Shown here: positions 30,845-41,283 of the stretch, one piece after another
How the letters are laid out: each line of letters begins with the position of its first letter
Position numbering within the stretch: the first letter of the stretch is position 1
Origin: Tieghemiomyces parasiticus
Taxonomy: Eukaryota > Kickxellomycota > Dimargaritomycetes > Dimargaritales > Dimargaritaceae
Length of the DNA stretch: 57,058 nt
NCBI GenBank assembly: GCA_027575765.1
Contig: JANBPT010000202.1
Coordinates: 1 to 57,058 of the forward strand
Direction of reading: 5' to 3'
The notes under the pieces: generated by a model
What the model saw: only the letters and a program-made list of their open reading frames with translations
Told to the model about the DNA's origin: nothing
Database searches by the model: none
Made by a program: the position numbers and the translations under genes

Positions 30845-33800
30845 CTAATTCTCACTAGACTCCTCACCGCTCTCAGACCCGCTCTCCTCGTCCGCATCAT
30901 CAGGTTCAACGTGCAGCTTGACCTCGAACTCCTGGTCACATCCAAGGTATGAGTCGCACATAAGGTATAGCTGGTACGTGTAATCGCCAGGCTGTTCAGG
31001 GGCCATGAAATCAAGCTTGACGTTAAGGCGTTGCTGGAAGTTGACCCGCTTGATAGAGGCCAGCGTGTGAGTCTTGGGATCCCCCAAGACAAGCCACCAG
31101 CCTTCGTCCTTGGCATACGGGAAGTATTTGGCCACCACGGGACCGACGTTGACCGGTGGCTGGGCAGCCTTGCTCTTCTCTTCATCGTCCTCGTCGTTGA
31201 CCTCCCGCTCGAGAACCACGCGGACACTGGCTGCTTGGCCGGTGACCAGCTGCTCACGGTCTGGGACATCGTACTGGACTTCAATCTCTGGGTAGCGGTT
31301 GACGAACGCGGCCACCTCGGCGATCTGGCGGGGCTGCAGCGGGGCTAATAGGGCCTGGCGGTCGGCATCCTCCATCTCCATCAGGTCGAACACCGACTCC
31401 ACCCCCGCCTCGCGGGCAGCACGGATTAAGTCACGGGTAAAGAACGGCACCTGTTTCAACGGGGACTCGGTGTCCCACTGGGCCTGGACGCACATCTGGG
31501 CCAATTCCATCGCGGCAAGGGCAGGGCGCAGCCATCCGTGGGATGACAGCACGTCTACGGCGGCCTGCAGGAGTGGAATGACCTTGCCTAAAATCTGGGC
31601 CTGGTCGGAGGCAAGGTCCGGAGGCAGCTGGAGTCGCGCGAAATGGGCTTGGAGAAGGACGCTGCACTTGACGTGGGCAGTGCGGAAATCCGGGCGGGCC
31701 AACTTAACCGGGACGCGCTCGTAGATACGGCGCAGCACGGCGTCCTCACGATGACGCACGGCGAAGGGTTCAAACTCGGCGGCAGCCGACACTACCTCCA
31801 GCAGGCCCTTGAGGCGGGTCTCCTCGGTGAGTGAAATACTAAAGGTCTCGATGGTGATGTAGCTGATGTTGTAGTAGGCGGCGATCATGCCCAGGTTGAG
31901 TGGGGTCACATTGGCCTCGTCCTCCACTGCAATGCACTTGGTGGCCGCCAGGTCGTCCAGGGTGGTCTCCACCAATTCCGAAAGGTGGTCGGAGAGGTGG
32001 CTGGGGCTCACCCCTTGGAGGCCGTAGTAGTTGGGATTCTTGGTGAGCCGGCGATACAGGAACGTCCAGGTCAGGAAGTCGACGGCGTCCTGGTAGTTCT
32101 CGACCGTGCGGGTCACCACCGCGGCGTTGAAGTGGTCGTGCAGGGACTGGTCCAGATGGGACTCGACCGGGAGGGGCTCGTGCAAAAACTTTTTGTAAAA
32201 GTCCTTCTTATGCGACTGGCACAGGAGCACGCAGCGACCCGCCGGATCGACCCCAGGGCGGCAGGCTAAACCGGCCATCTGTAGGACCTCGGGAACTGGG
32301 TAGTCGGCGTAACGGTGCTCCCGGCCATCGTAGTACTGGGCGCCCATGACCACCACGGTGTGCGCGTGAAGTCCGAGCCCCCAACAGGCCTCACGGGCGG
32401 CCACTAGGGCGCGTAGCGCTCCGCGTTGAAACAGAGCAGCGACCACGCGGCGGTCGCCCTCGGTCAGCGTCTCGTGGTAGTAGCCCACTCCCTGCGCCAG
32501 CAGTTCAGCGAGAGCTGGGTCAGTGACATGGGAGAGAAGGTCGGCGACAGGGTCCTCCTCACCGTCCTCGTCCATGGCGGTGTCCGTCTTTGCAGCATCC
32601 CCGCGGAACCGGTCAGGTACGTCATCGGCCGCAGCCAAGTGCAGCAACTCGGCGGCGGTCAGTCGGCACTGGCGGCGGGAGGGCACGAACACCAGGGCGT
32701 TACGGCCGGCGTCAGCGGCCTCGCCTGCGGCCAGATAGGCCGGGCGGGCCATGGCAAGCATGAGGGAGGGGAAGTGGGGGACCTTGAAGCTCTGGATGCT
32801 AATTTCCAGCGGGACGGGGCGGACGAGCGGGTTGAAGTTGAAGAAGGCGGCCGAATCGGCCACACCGAGCCAATCACCCACATCGCGGGCGTTGGCCAGC
32901 GAGGTGGCCAGGCCGACTAGACGGAGCCCGTTCTGCAGCTGAGCGGCCATGAATCGCATCCGCGAGACCACCACCTCGTAGGTGGGACCACTGGCGCTCC
33001 CGATCATGTGCAAGTCGTCGGCGAGAACGAGGCCCACCGATTGTACGTGGCGGCGCTGCATCCAGCGGCGCGAGACAACGTCCCACTGGGCGGGTGTGGC
33101 TAGTACCACGTCCGCCCGCTCCAGTAGTTTGAGATCCGCGGTAAGTTCACCGCTGAGGGACTCAAATACGCGATCCGGGAACGCGCGACGCCAGTCCCGG
33201 AGGCGGAGGGCCAGGCTGTCGGCGTGTGGGGCCAAGTAGACGGCGCGGCGGCGCACGGCTGGGTCCTCAGGCGCCGGCTGGTTCCACAGGCGGAGCAGGG
33301 CAAACTCGACACACACCGTCTTACCCGACCCGGGTGGGGCCCCTACGAAGGCGTTCAGGTCTGTGTGGTAGAGAACGTTGAAAGTTTGGGTCTGCACGGG
33401 GTTGAATGTCGAAATGCCGGCGGCACGGTACCGGGCCTCAGCGGCTGGGTGACGGAGGGCAGTGACCGGTAGAGCCTGCATGTCAAGCAGCTCAGTCGGA
33501 GGTGGGTAGCGGTCCGGCAGGAGCAGGTGCTTGAAAGAGACAGGCAACCGGGTCTCGCTGCCAAGCCAGCGATCGGAGACGGCGCTGACGAAGTAATTCG
33601 GCGGCAGGGGTTCCCCAAGCGGGACGGTGAACACGGTGACGTGCTCGTCAGTAGCGTAGCTCTGCTTGAGCACGAACGGTTCGGCGTACAAAACCATCTC
33701 GGCGTCCACGTCCTCTACCAGGAGCCAAAAGCCCTCGGCACGGCCGTGCACGCGCTCGTCCCATAGGAAATCCGGCGTGAGGGTGAGCTCGAATCGGAGC

Positions 33801-36800
33801 AGGGAGCGGGTGACCGGTTGCACGTGCGCGCGGACGTTGAGCCGCGGAACCTGGTGCACACACTTGTGGAGTACAGCGCCGGCCTTGGCGTTCATGACCA
33901 GTTCACCCAGGGCGTGTGGATCCATGTCGTGGAACCGCTCCCAAGGGATGGCCTTGCGCTCCAAACGACGGAGTAGATCGGCCGGTAGAAACTTGAACTG
34001 GCGCAGCGGGGACATGGACCCCCACATGCGACGCTCGACCATCTTGCACATGGCCAGGACCCGACGGGCCAGCTGGGCCCAGCGGCACTTGAGGCAGATC
34101 TCGAGCATGGCACGTAGGATGCGGCCGGCACTCTGGGTCACGTATACCAGGTCAGCCACCAGGGCGAAGCCGTCGAGGCGGAGTTGCGAAATGTAGGCCT
34201 GTAGCAGCACGTTCACCTTGGCCGTAGGCTCGTCAACGCCTTCCTTCACCGGCACAGGCACGCGTTCCAGCAACTTGGCCAGTTCCAACTTCTCCTCCTC
34301 GCGTACTGGGATGGCCGCGAACTCACCGGACAGGGCAAACAAGCGGAACAGCTCAATCTCACCCATGGTGGGTGTCAGGTGGCGGTCGTAGGTGGCCACC
34401 GAGGTGTGCCCGAGATAGTAGTGCGAAGCGATGCGCCCCAGCTCGGTGCCTTGGATCGTGCCCGTACGGGCGTCGTAGCGGATGAGGCGGGATTTTTCGA
34501 GGGCCAGAGCGGCGGCGTGGGCTAGGTCGGTGCGTCGCTGCAGGAGGGCCGGATCGTCAGCCGGGTCGGCAGCGCCGTAGAGCGCCGGGTTGCGCAGCAT
34601 GCGGACATACAGGTAAGTGTACCCGAGCCACCGGACGGCATCGGCCCGGTTCCGTACGGTTCCCAGGGCCACCTCGGCGTTGAGAAGGTCCGGTAGCCGG
34701 CTGAGCAACTGGCTCTCGATGGGGAGCTGCTCGTTGAGCAGAGAGAGGTAAAACTGCAGCTCGCGCTGGGTGGTGATGATGATGCCCTCGCCGAAGGTGT
34801 CGAATTGCGGACGGCCTGCACGTCCCAGCATCTGAAGCACATCCTGCGGGCTCAATTCGGTCCAGGCCCCGCGGCTCGGGTTGTACACCTGGGTGCCCTT
34901 GATGATGACCGAGTGGGCCGGCAAATTCACACCCCAGGCTAGAGTGGCGGTGGACACCAGCACCTGAATATGGCCGTCCGCGAACAATTCCTCCACAAGG
35001 GTTCGGTCGGTACGGACCAGTCCGGCGTGGTGCACCGCGAAGCCGAACGGGAGCAATTCCTGGAGGGCCGGGTCGCGGGCAGTGGCCGCCTCGGTCTGAA
35101 GGACCTCGCGGCTGGCCGCAGCCTGGCGCAGGAACTGGCCGATGGTGTCCCGTTCCAGAGCCAGGTCGCGTACCGCGCGCGCGGTCTTGACCGTCTCCTT
35201 CCGCGAGTGCACGAAGACCAGGGTCTGGTTCCGGCCGGCCTGCTCCATCACCTTGTCATAGGTGACTTCATTCATGACCTGCAGTCGCTTGATGGCCTTG
35301 CGCTCGGTGATGCCGATGAACTCCTGCTTCAGCGGGCAGGGTCGGTAGGCAGCGTCAAAGTGGAACAGGCCGACTGCCGGATCAACGCGCAGGAAGGCCG
35401 CCACATCGACGTAGTTGGGAAGGGTGGCCGACAAGCCGACCAGACGTACGGGTTCCTTGGTGGTTTCCACTGCGCGCAGGGTACGAGCCACTATGCTCTC
35501 CAGGACGGGCCCTCGATCGTCGTGCAACAGGTGAATCTCGTCCACGATGATGAGGCGGACCAAGTTGGTGTAGGACCGGTCGGTGGCCTTACGGGTGACC
35601 ACATCCCACTTCTCCGGAGTGGTGACAAGGACTTGGGTTTCGGCAATCTGCTGCTTGGTGAGCTGCACGTCACCCGTGAGTTCGGCTACGCGCAGGCCCA
35701 GGGGCTCGAGGCGAGCCCCGAGGTTACCCACCACCTCCTGGACCAGGGCCTTCATGGGGGCCACGTACACGATCTTGAAACGGTCGGCATCGATGATACC
35801 CGTGGCCGGGTCGCGGAAAGCAGACACGGCGCGCAGGATGGTAAGCATGGCTACGTTGGTCTTACCCGCACCGGTGGGGGCACACAGCAGCAGGTTGGCG
35901 TCGCCCTGAAAAGCGGCCGGGTACAATCGGCTCTGCACGCGGTTGAGCGAAGTGTTGCCCCCGAAGGCCGGCTGGGCCCACGTCGGCAGTTCGGCGATAG
36001 GGATCAGCGTCTCAGTATCGGCGAACGGCGGCGCGGTGGGGGCCGGCACGTGAATCTCCTCGTAACCCTTGCGGGTACGCTTAAATGAGCCGTCGGGGAG
36101 GCGGCAACGGCGGTTTGCCATCAGGTGGCCACCCTGGTGGAAGGCTAAGGCCTCCAGGTCTAGAGCCTGCTGCGGGGCGCGCGAGGGCACCGCTCCGGCC
36201 ACCGTGGCACGTGGGGCGCGGCGGGCCTGACGATCTGGCGATAGGGAGCGGTCGCCGTCCGCCGACGGGACCCAGGCAGACGTATCTTCGGCCTCCGCAT
36301 CGGTGCTTCCGTCGACAGCGGCCAGGAGGTCAGTCAGACCACGGGCCCGCATTTGTTCGCGCACGGCTCGGTGCTCCTCGTCCCGGCCGGCTGACCTAGC
36401 TAGCATCGTACCCCAGTATACCGCGCCGCGGTTGTGAGTTAGTAGTTTGACCATATCGAAGTGGGTGTAGTCGAACAGCTCCATCAGCTGGTTCTCACAC
36501 TCGCGGGTGCTGAGGTCGGCGCTGGCCAGCAGGGCGAGACATTCAGTGGTCTTCTCCGCTGTGACATGCGAGTCTGGGTAGGCACGACCGATAAGCCGCT
36601 GCAGCCAGAAGGCGTCCACATCCTGGGGCTGAACACGGTCGGGGCCTGCGGCGCCTTGGGTGCCCCGCAGGTACATGGTCTCCTCGGCGCGTTCGTTGCT
36701 GTCCCCGGCGTCGCCTTCATCGTTAGCGGCAGCAGTATCCGTAACCTTCGCGCCCACGACGACTTCGTTGTCCTCGTCCATCGCAGCCGCATCGTCGTCT

Positions 36801-37489
36801 TCGTTGTCATTATCTTCATCGCTGGTCTCGTCCTCCTCATCGCCCTGGTCAAACACGACCGCCACGCCGAGCTCATCGTCGAGAGTATCGGCATCCCGAC
36901 CGGGCCGGGTCGTCTTGCCGTCCTCGTCACCAGCACCACTCCCGTCATCCGGGTGATAGTCGGTGATTCGTTTACCCAGCTGCACCAGCTTGGCGAACTG
37001 GTCGGCGGTGAGCCGGCTATCCAGTACGGTGTCGATCTCCTTGTGACGGTCCGGGTCGCGCAGATGGTCGTTCTTGAGTATCTCCAAAACCTCGTCAGCA
37101 GCGCTCCGAATGACTTCTTGGGACTGATCGCCTAGGTACGGGTGGATAAGAGCCAAAATGAGGTCCAATACCGCTCGGGTCTCTGGGGTACGAGGGTGGT
37201 AGTTGAGACCCTCTAGATCGGCGGCGGCAGCCAGGACCGTGCTCGTGCGACCATGGCCGTCGCCTCCGGTGGGGCGCTTGTGGGTCTTCTTGGCCTTACG
37301 CTGTACAGGCGCCGTCTCGCGCTGGGCCCGGGTGCCCATGTCGCGGATGTCCACCTTGCCCCAGAGTGTCTCGGCCTCGCCTGTAGGCTCCTTGCCGCGG
37401 CGCGCGAGCCCCGACCGGTCAGCCTGCAGAACGAGGTTCGAATTGGCCGCGTACCGGTACTGATCGTTCTTGGCGAACTCTTCCGCCAT
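30845..37489 (-). CDS. BRR2: Brr2-type U5 snRNP RNA helicase (SNRNP200)
   Basis: Unwinds U4/U6 snRNA during spliceosome activation. One uninterrupted frame of 2214 aa, close to the family length of about 2150. The N-terminus (AEEFAKNDQYRYAANSNLVL) is family-typical, followed by an Asp/Glu-rich region near 215-260. The N-terminal cassette holds motif I APTGAGKT (536-543), motif II DEIH (650-653), motif III SATLP and HHAGL, VSTATLAWGVNLPAH and QMLGRAGRPQFD. The C-terminal cassette is altered but keeps APPGSGKT (near 1384-1391) and carries DDLH (1491-1494), with ATSLAN at motif III. Each cassette is followed by a Sec63 unit. The second cassette of Brr2 is known to be catalytically weak and regulatory. 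The protein ends in a Ser/Glu-rich tail. No intron is evident anywhere in the 6.6 kb. Confidence 0.97.
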   Translation of the reverse strand: MAEEFAKNDQYRYAANSNLVLQADRSGLARRGKEPTGEAETLWGKVDIRDMGTRAQRETAPVQRKAKKTHKRPTGGDGHGRTSTVLAAAADLEGLNYHPRTPETRAVLDLILALIHPYLGDQSQEVIRSAADEVLEILKNDHLRDPDRHKEIDTVLDSRLTADQFAKLVQLGKRITDYHPDDGSGAGDEDGKTTRPGRDADTLDDELGVAVVFDQGDEEDETSDEDNDNEDDDAAAMDEDNEVVVGAKVTDTAAANDEGDAGDSNERAEETMYLRGTQGAAGPDRVQPQDVDAFWLQRLIGRAYPDSHVTAEKTTECLALLASADLSTRECENQLMELFDYTHFDMVKLLTHNRGAVYWGTMLARSAGRDEEHRAVREQMRARGLTDLLAAVDGSTDAEAEDTSAWVPSADGDRSLSPDRQARRAPRATVAGAVPSRAPQQALDLEALAFHQGGHLMANRRCRLPDGSFKRTRKGYEEIHVPAPTAPPFADTETLIPIAELPTWAQPAFGGNTSLNRVQSRLYPAAFQGDANLLLCAPTGAGKTNVAMLTILRAVSAFRDPATGIIDADRFKIVYVAPMKALVQEVVGNLGARLEPLGLRVAELTGDVQLTKQQIAETQVLVTTPEKWDVVTRKATDRSYTNLVRLIIVDEIHLLHDDRGPVLESIVARTLRAVETTKEPVRLVGLSATLPNYVDVAAFLRVDPAVGLFHFDAAYRPCPLKQEFIGITERKAIKRLQVMNEVTYDKVMEQAGRNQTLVFVHSRKETVKTARAVRDLALERDTIGQFLRQAAASREVLQTEAATARDPALQELLPFGFAVHHAGLVRTDRTLVEELFADGHIQVLVSTATLAWGVNLPAHSVIIKGTQVYNPSRGAWTELSPQDVLQMLGRAGRPQFDTFGEGIIITTQRELQFYLSLLNEQLPIESQLLSRLPDLLNAEVALGTVRNRADAVRWLGYTYLYVRMLRNPALYGAADPADDPALLQRRTDLAHAAALALEKSRLIRYDARTGTIQGTELGRIASHYYLGHTSVATYDRHLTPTMGEIELFRLFALSGEFAAIPVREEEKLELAKLLERVPVPVKEGVDEPTAKVNVLLQAYISQLRLDGFALVADLVYVTQSAGRILRAMLEICLKCRWAQLARRVLAMCKMVERRMWGSMSPLRQFKFLPADLLRRLERKAIPWERFHDMDPHALGELVMNAKAGAVLHKCVHQVPRLNVRAHVQPVTRSLLRFELTLTPDFLWDERVHGRAEGFWLLVEDVDAEMVLYAEPFVLKQSYATDEHVTVFTVPLGEPLPPNYFVSAVSDRWLGSETRLPVSFKHLLLPDRYPPPTELLDMQALPVTALRHPAAEARYRAAGISTFNPVQTQTFNVLYHTDLNAFVGAPPGSGKTVCVEFALLRLWNQPAPEDPAVRRRAVYLAPHADSLALRLRDWRRAFPDRVFESLSGELTADLKLLERADVVLATPAQWDVVSRRWMQRRHVQSVGLVLADDLHMIGSASGPTYEVVVSRMRFMAAQLQNGLRLVGLATSLANARDVGDWLGVADSAAFFNFNPLVRPVPLEISIQSFKVPHFPSLMLAMARPAYLAAGEAADAGRNALVFVPSRRQCRLTAAELLHLAAADDVPDRFRGDAAKTDTAMDEDGEEDPVADLLSHVTDPALAELLAQGVGYYHETLTEGDRRVVAALFQRGALRALVAAREACWGLGLHAHTVVVMGAQYYDGREHRYADYPVPEVLQMAGLACRPGVDPAGRCVLLCQSHKKDFYKKFLHEPLPVESHLDQSLHDHFNAAVVTRTVENYQDAVDFLTWTFLYRRLTKNPNYYGLQGVSPSHLSDHLSELVETTLDDLAATKCIAVEDEANVTPLNLGMIAAYYNISYITIETFSISLTEETRLKGLLEVVSAAAEFEPFAVRHREDAVLRRIYERVPVKLARPDFRTAHVKCSVLLQAHFARLQLPPDLASDQAQILGKVIPLLQAAVDVLSSHGWLRPALAAMELAQMCVQAQWDTESPLKQVPFFTRDLIRAAREAGVESVFDLMEMEDADRQALLAPLQPRQIAEVAAFVNRYPEIEVQYDVPDREQLVTGQAASVRVVLEREVNDEDDEEKSKAAQPPVNVGPVVAKYFPYAKDEGWWLVLGDPKTHTLASIKRVNFQQRLNVKLDFMAPEQPGDYTYQLYLMCDSYLGCDQEFEVKLHVEPDDADEESGSESGEESSEN

Positions 37490-38123
37490 AGTAACCGATG
37501 CAAGGGGGGATAGAAGGGAAGGGGTCTCTAAATGGTGTGCTTAGTAGTGAGATGCGTCGCGTGAATTTAAACTGAAGTAGTTAAATGGGAAAAAAAAACA
37601 TGCCAGTTGGCTATTGGTATGGCTGCTAAGGCGACGGGATATGTAAACGTAGTGGGATCAAGCGGAGATGGCACCTTCGATCTGTCCAGCGGCCGTCAGA
37701 GGTGGTTAACTCGAGAATGCGCGTAGTTAATGTACGATCGTTGGCAAACTATCGTAATACTGTGCAGAAATGCGCGGTTCGAAGCTAGTCAGAAAGCAAT
37801 CTGGACATATCGGATGGCGCTAGCCTGCGTCGCTTCTCCAGTCCTGCGGCCTTCCATGTCCCACGCGAGTACAGTGTTGGCTCCACGGCGCGTAAAAACC
37901 CCTCGATTCTCCCGACCTTGCCAATTAATTACGTCCAAGAGAATAGTTGGTACTCAGGTGGACAACTGGACTCCAGTAGTTTAATACCCCCTAATTTTGG
38001 CAGGTCTGCCACTGCATTCGATGCTACCGCCTGAACAATAATAATGTGTATATTCAAGAAGCGACCACTATTGAAACACTACGTTTGCCATATTATATCT
38101 TGAACCAGTCAACCTCCAGCAGC
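37490..38123. other. Intergenic region between bL9m and Brr2 genes
   Basis: Contains the Brr2 promoter and the 3' flank of the bL9m gene. There is an A8 run near 37591 but no TATA box at the usual distance. Small frames look random. A lone B-box-like GGTTCGAAGCT at about 37777 lacks a matching tRNA cloverleaf. Confidence 0.45.
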
Positions 38124-38923
38124 CTAAACCGAAGCTGACTCCGCCTGAACGACCACCGACAGCGGAATGGGGCCCATATTGGGGAAACAGATGGTGCACT
38201 GGGTCTCGTCCGTGCTCTCAGTTGGTTCCAGGCTGATGCATTCCCGTTCCAGGTTGAACCCGAGGTCCTTGCGCACCTGGGCCTGCACGTCGTCGACGGT
38301 CACGGCGCCAGTTGCCAGCCGGGTGACCCGGATCTGTTTAGCGGTCAGGAGGGCGTTGGCACGCACCCGCGTCTCCAAGGCCGCGGTTGTCTCGATAGCG
38401 GCCATCACGCTGGCCTCCTTGGCAGCTTTCTTTTTGTCGACCTTAGGCTCTGCTTTAGCCTCCTTGACCCGGTCGCGCGGCCCCGTATACAACGGGACGT
38501 AGTCGGCTAGACCCTTCGGGTACAGGTTGGTGCGCATGTAGCCCGGGCGCACTTCGACCACCTGGCCTGCCCGGCCAAGTTTCGCCACCGGTTTGGTGAG
38601 TCGGATCTGGATCCGCTTGGCGTACTTGATGCCACGCTGAAGGGGGGATGGGACAGTGGTAAGTGAGGGTTCGAGATAACGGCATGTAAGTGAGTAGCTC
38701 ATTACCCATTATACGTCAATCCAGGCTGGCGGATCGCCTGGCGCGAGATCTCGATTGCTTAGGAGTGGGGTTGAATTGTACGGTTAGGCGATCGGCGGCG
38801 GTGGCGATCGAAATAGTCCGAACCCCGCGCTTTTCCGCAACCTACCGTAGGCACGGCGTTAGCACCAGTAGCGAGCGGTGGAGCGGCTCGGATCCGCAAG
38901 AGATTCGATAGCAAGACAGACAT
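38124..38923 (-). CDS. Mitochondrial large-subunit ribosomal protein bL9m
   Basis: Homologue of bacterial L9, an elongated protein at the base of the L1 stalk. Exons are 38923-38846 and 38636-38124 (196 aa), joined in phase 0 across a 209-nt intron (gtaggt/cag). Exon 1 encodes a basic, Ala/Leu-rich presequence ([16 protein letters not shown]) without acidic residues. Exon 2 opens [13 protein letters not shown] and carries the L9 signature block [24 protein letters not shown] followed by GLADYVPLY. The downstream part, [22 protein letters not shown] and so on, fits the C-terminal region. I chose the first ATG of exon 1; a GTG-initiated extension upstream was disregarded. Confidence 0.88.
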
Positions 38924-39738
38924 GGCTGAAAGAGCGGACACGTAATAGGGAGAGTGATCTTGCGAGTGCGATGCGGAGGTGGATCAGAGACGAAATGAGG
39001 ACTTTCTAGCAAGCCAGAGGTGGGGAGTGGCAGGAATCGCAAGATTCGCGAACGACCACCCTCACTCGGGGGTTAAGATCGGCCCGCGCCTTAGCAGTAT
39101 GTTTCGGCGCCTAGCACCATTAGTAGTGACTGTGCCACGCTTAGCAACATGACCGATACCTCCTCACACCCCTTCATGGCTACCAGACTTAGGATAACAA
39201 CCCTGTTCGTGGATTACCACTGCCCAATGAAGGGGGGGGGGTCTACGTTGCTCAGTAGGCTCTGCTCTGCCAGGGCTAGGGCGTTGGCCAGGGTCGCTTC
39301 TAACCCCGGCTTTTCCCCGCACATGGTCTGGGATGGCGCCTTCAAAATGCAGGCGGGAGGAGACTCGGTCTGACTCCGAAAAGTGAAACCGCTCGACACG
39401 TCTGAAACCGATGGGTCGCCTAAGTTTCCCCTTGCGAGGAACCCAAGGCCTCTCGAGTCAGGATATTGGCAGCCTAACCTTCTGGCCCTACCCACCCTGC
39501 AGCCAGCCCAGTCCGCGACCAGGGCGGTAATTTTGGCTAGCCATACTACACTAATGCCCAGTGCCTACCTTTGATCCTAGACCAGGACAACTTCTGTACA
39601 CCCGTGCCAGTTATGAAAAACCGGATATAATGTGATTTTCAGGTCTCTACTTTACAATCCGATTGCACCTCTCCATCTCAACAAGAGGCGGTTTATCATA
39701 CCACCACATTTAACACGCGTAACTGACGAAGCCTCGTC
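38924..39738. other. Divergent promoter region (bL9m / aquaporin)
   Basis: The 815 bp separate two divergent start codons. Several short frames occur on both strands, none convincing. Homopolymer G9 lies near 39233. No clear TATA element. Confidence 0.4.
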
Positions 39739-40872
39739 ATGTTGCGCCGACCTAGGACCCGGTTCTCGTCCACGGGCGGGCGGCGAAGCTCTGCCGAGAG
39801 CATGAATATGCATATCGACCTCAACACCGCACCCGGGCGCAGCTACAGTAATCACACTGCCAGCACCGTAAGCGACAACACCAGTAGCCAACATACGACC
39901 TACCGGTGGATTCGCCGGCGGCGTGCTTCGGCCTTCGACGCGGACGACAATCACCACCCCCGTCACTCACGATACTACCACCGGCAGCAAAACCCTGTCA
40001 CCGGGCCTATCTATCGCGCCCTCGTGAAAAATTGCGTTTCCGAAGATATCCTGGACGGGCTACCTGAACCACCCACCATATTCCGCCTCGTACGCTACCG
40101 GTACCGCGAGTACATCGCCGAGTTGCTCGGAACTTACATCCTCACCCTGCTAACCATAGGCACCACGGTTACCAGCCGCCTCAACGACAACGCCAAGCAC
40201 CAGGGCTACACCCTCTTATGCCTCAGCAGCGGCCTCGCCCTCATGATGGGACTCTTTATCACCCAGGGCGTCTCGGGTGGTCACATTAACCCATCCATAA
40301 CGCTCACATTCACCATCTGGAAGGGGTTTCCTCTGCACAAAGTCCCCGGCTACCTGTTTTTCCAGTTCCTGGGCGCCTTCGCGGGCGCTGCCACTGCCCA
40401 CCTGCTCTTCCTACAATCCATTAACGCCTTCTCAGGTACGGTCCGCACCGTCACGGGCTCTCAGGCTACTGCGGGACTGTTCACCTCGTTCCCCATCCCG
40501 CCCGCTAACCACGCCACCATCTTCTATTCGCTGTGTCTAGCCAACGCCGTGTTTATCGCGGCCGTGCTCGCCGTTACCGATTCCGCAAACATCGTCCCCC
40601 GCGCCTGGGGGCCGTTGGCTGTCGGTCTCTTCCTCAGTAGTATTCTCTTCTCGCTGGCCTACCAGACCGGCGGCGGTGGCATCAACGTCGCCATCGACCT
40701 CGGCGCCCGACTCTACATTTTCGCGGTCGGATACGGGCCCGAAACTTTCACCGCCTATAACCACTACGCGTACATTCCTTCTGTGGCCCCTCTATGCGGG
40801 GCGATCATCGGAGGCACGTTCTATTACACATTCGTTGTCACTCGCCGGAGGGCCTGTCAACTCAACATCTAG
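39739..40872 (+). CDS. Aquaporin/aquaglyceroporin-like channel with altered pore motifs
   Basis: Major intrinsic protein family, expected in the plasma or vacuolar membrane. One exon, 377 aa. About 110 hydrophilic N-terminal residues precede six hydrophobic helices and two half-helix loops. The family pattern is clear: AELLGTYILTLLTIG, SGGHINPSITLT, FFQFLGAFAGAATAHL, and NAVFIAAVLAVTDSAN with GPLAVGLFL. Loop B has Asn-Pro-Ser (184-186) instead of Asn-Pro-Ala. Loop E has Asn-Val-Ala-Ile-Asp (316-320) where NPARD is usual. The loop E change removes both the second NPA proline and the arginine of the aromatic/Arg selectivity filter. NPS variants occur in some aquaporins, but loss of that arginine is much rarer. 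Substrate is unknown. The frame is intact, so it is not an obvious pseudogene. Confidence 0.88.
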   Translation: MLRRPRTRFSSTGGRRSSAESMNMHIDLNTAPGRSYSNHTASTVSDNTSSQHTTYRWIRRRRASAFDADDNHHPRHSRYYHRQQNPVTGPIYRALVKNCVSEDILDGLPEPPTIFRLVRYRYREYIAELLGTYILTLLTIGTTVTSRLNDNAKHQGYTLLCLSSGLALMMGLFITQGVSGGHINPSITLTFTIWKGFPLHKVPGYLFFQFLGAFAGAATAHLLFLQSINAFSGTVRTVTGSQATAGLFTSFPIPPANHATIFYSLCLANAVFIAAVLAVTDSANIVPRAWGPLAVGLFLSSILFSLAYQTGGGGINVAIDLGARLYIFAVGYGPETFTAYNHYAYIPSVAPLCGAIIGGTFYYTFVVTRRRACQLNI

Positions 40873-41283
40873 AAACTAGATTTATTAAAAGGTTGATAAC
40901 GAAAGAATGAATGTGGAGTTTAATTTTTCATTTATATCGCCGGGGTATTTTAGCACCCATCGGTTTGGTGTCCGTCTGGGAATGTAGGGCCGCTGCGCCG
41001 GTAACGGAAAGCCATATTTATTTGAACCTACGGTTACCATTGGAACCTTTTAACTATAGAATCTGTCCACATTATTTACTGACATGAAGATCGTCCATTA
41101 AAAATGAGAACGAAGGTCTTTTAAGGTATTGTGCATTTATTGTCAGAGAAGGACACCGCAACGAAATAAACATGGCTATCGAGAAACGTGATATAAATAT
41201 GTCGGCGAAACCATTACTTAGTGGACAGGTTCTCGTGCCTCTGGTGAAGACTGCTATAGTGCAGATGAGTCTCGACGGACAGC
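40873..41283. other. Convergent A/T-rich 3' intergenic region
   Basis: Lies between the stop codons of the aquaporin gene (+) and the first of the secreted-protein genes (-). A/T-rich with TTTATTAAAAGG soon after the aquaporin stop. No gene was seen. Confidence 0.45.

Noticed and set aside
34970..36088. Long plus-strand ORF (372 codons) opposite Brr2, and another at 36461-37135
   Set aside because: Both lie antisense to strongly conserved Brr2 codons. The C/G-biased third positions of Brr2 suppress stops on the other strand, and the translations resemble nothing.
37770..37790. B-box-like GGTTCGAAGCT
   Set aside because: No A box upstream in tRNA spacing and no pairing stems.
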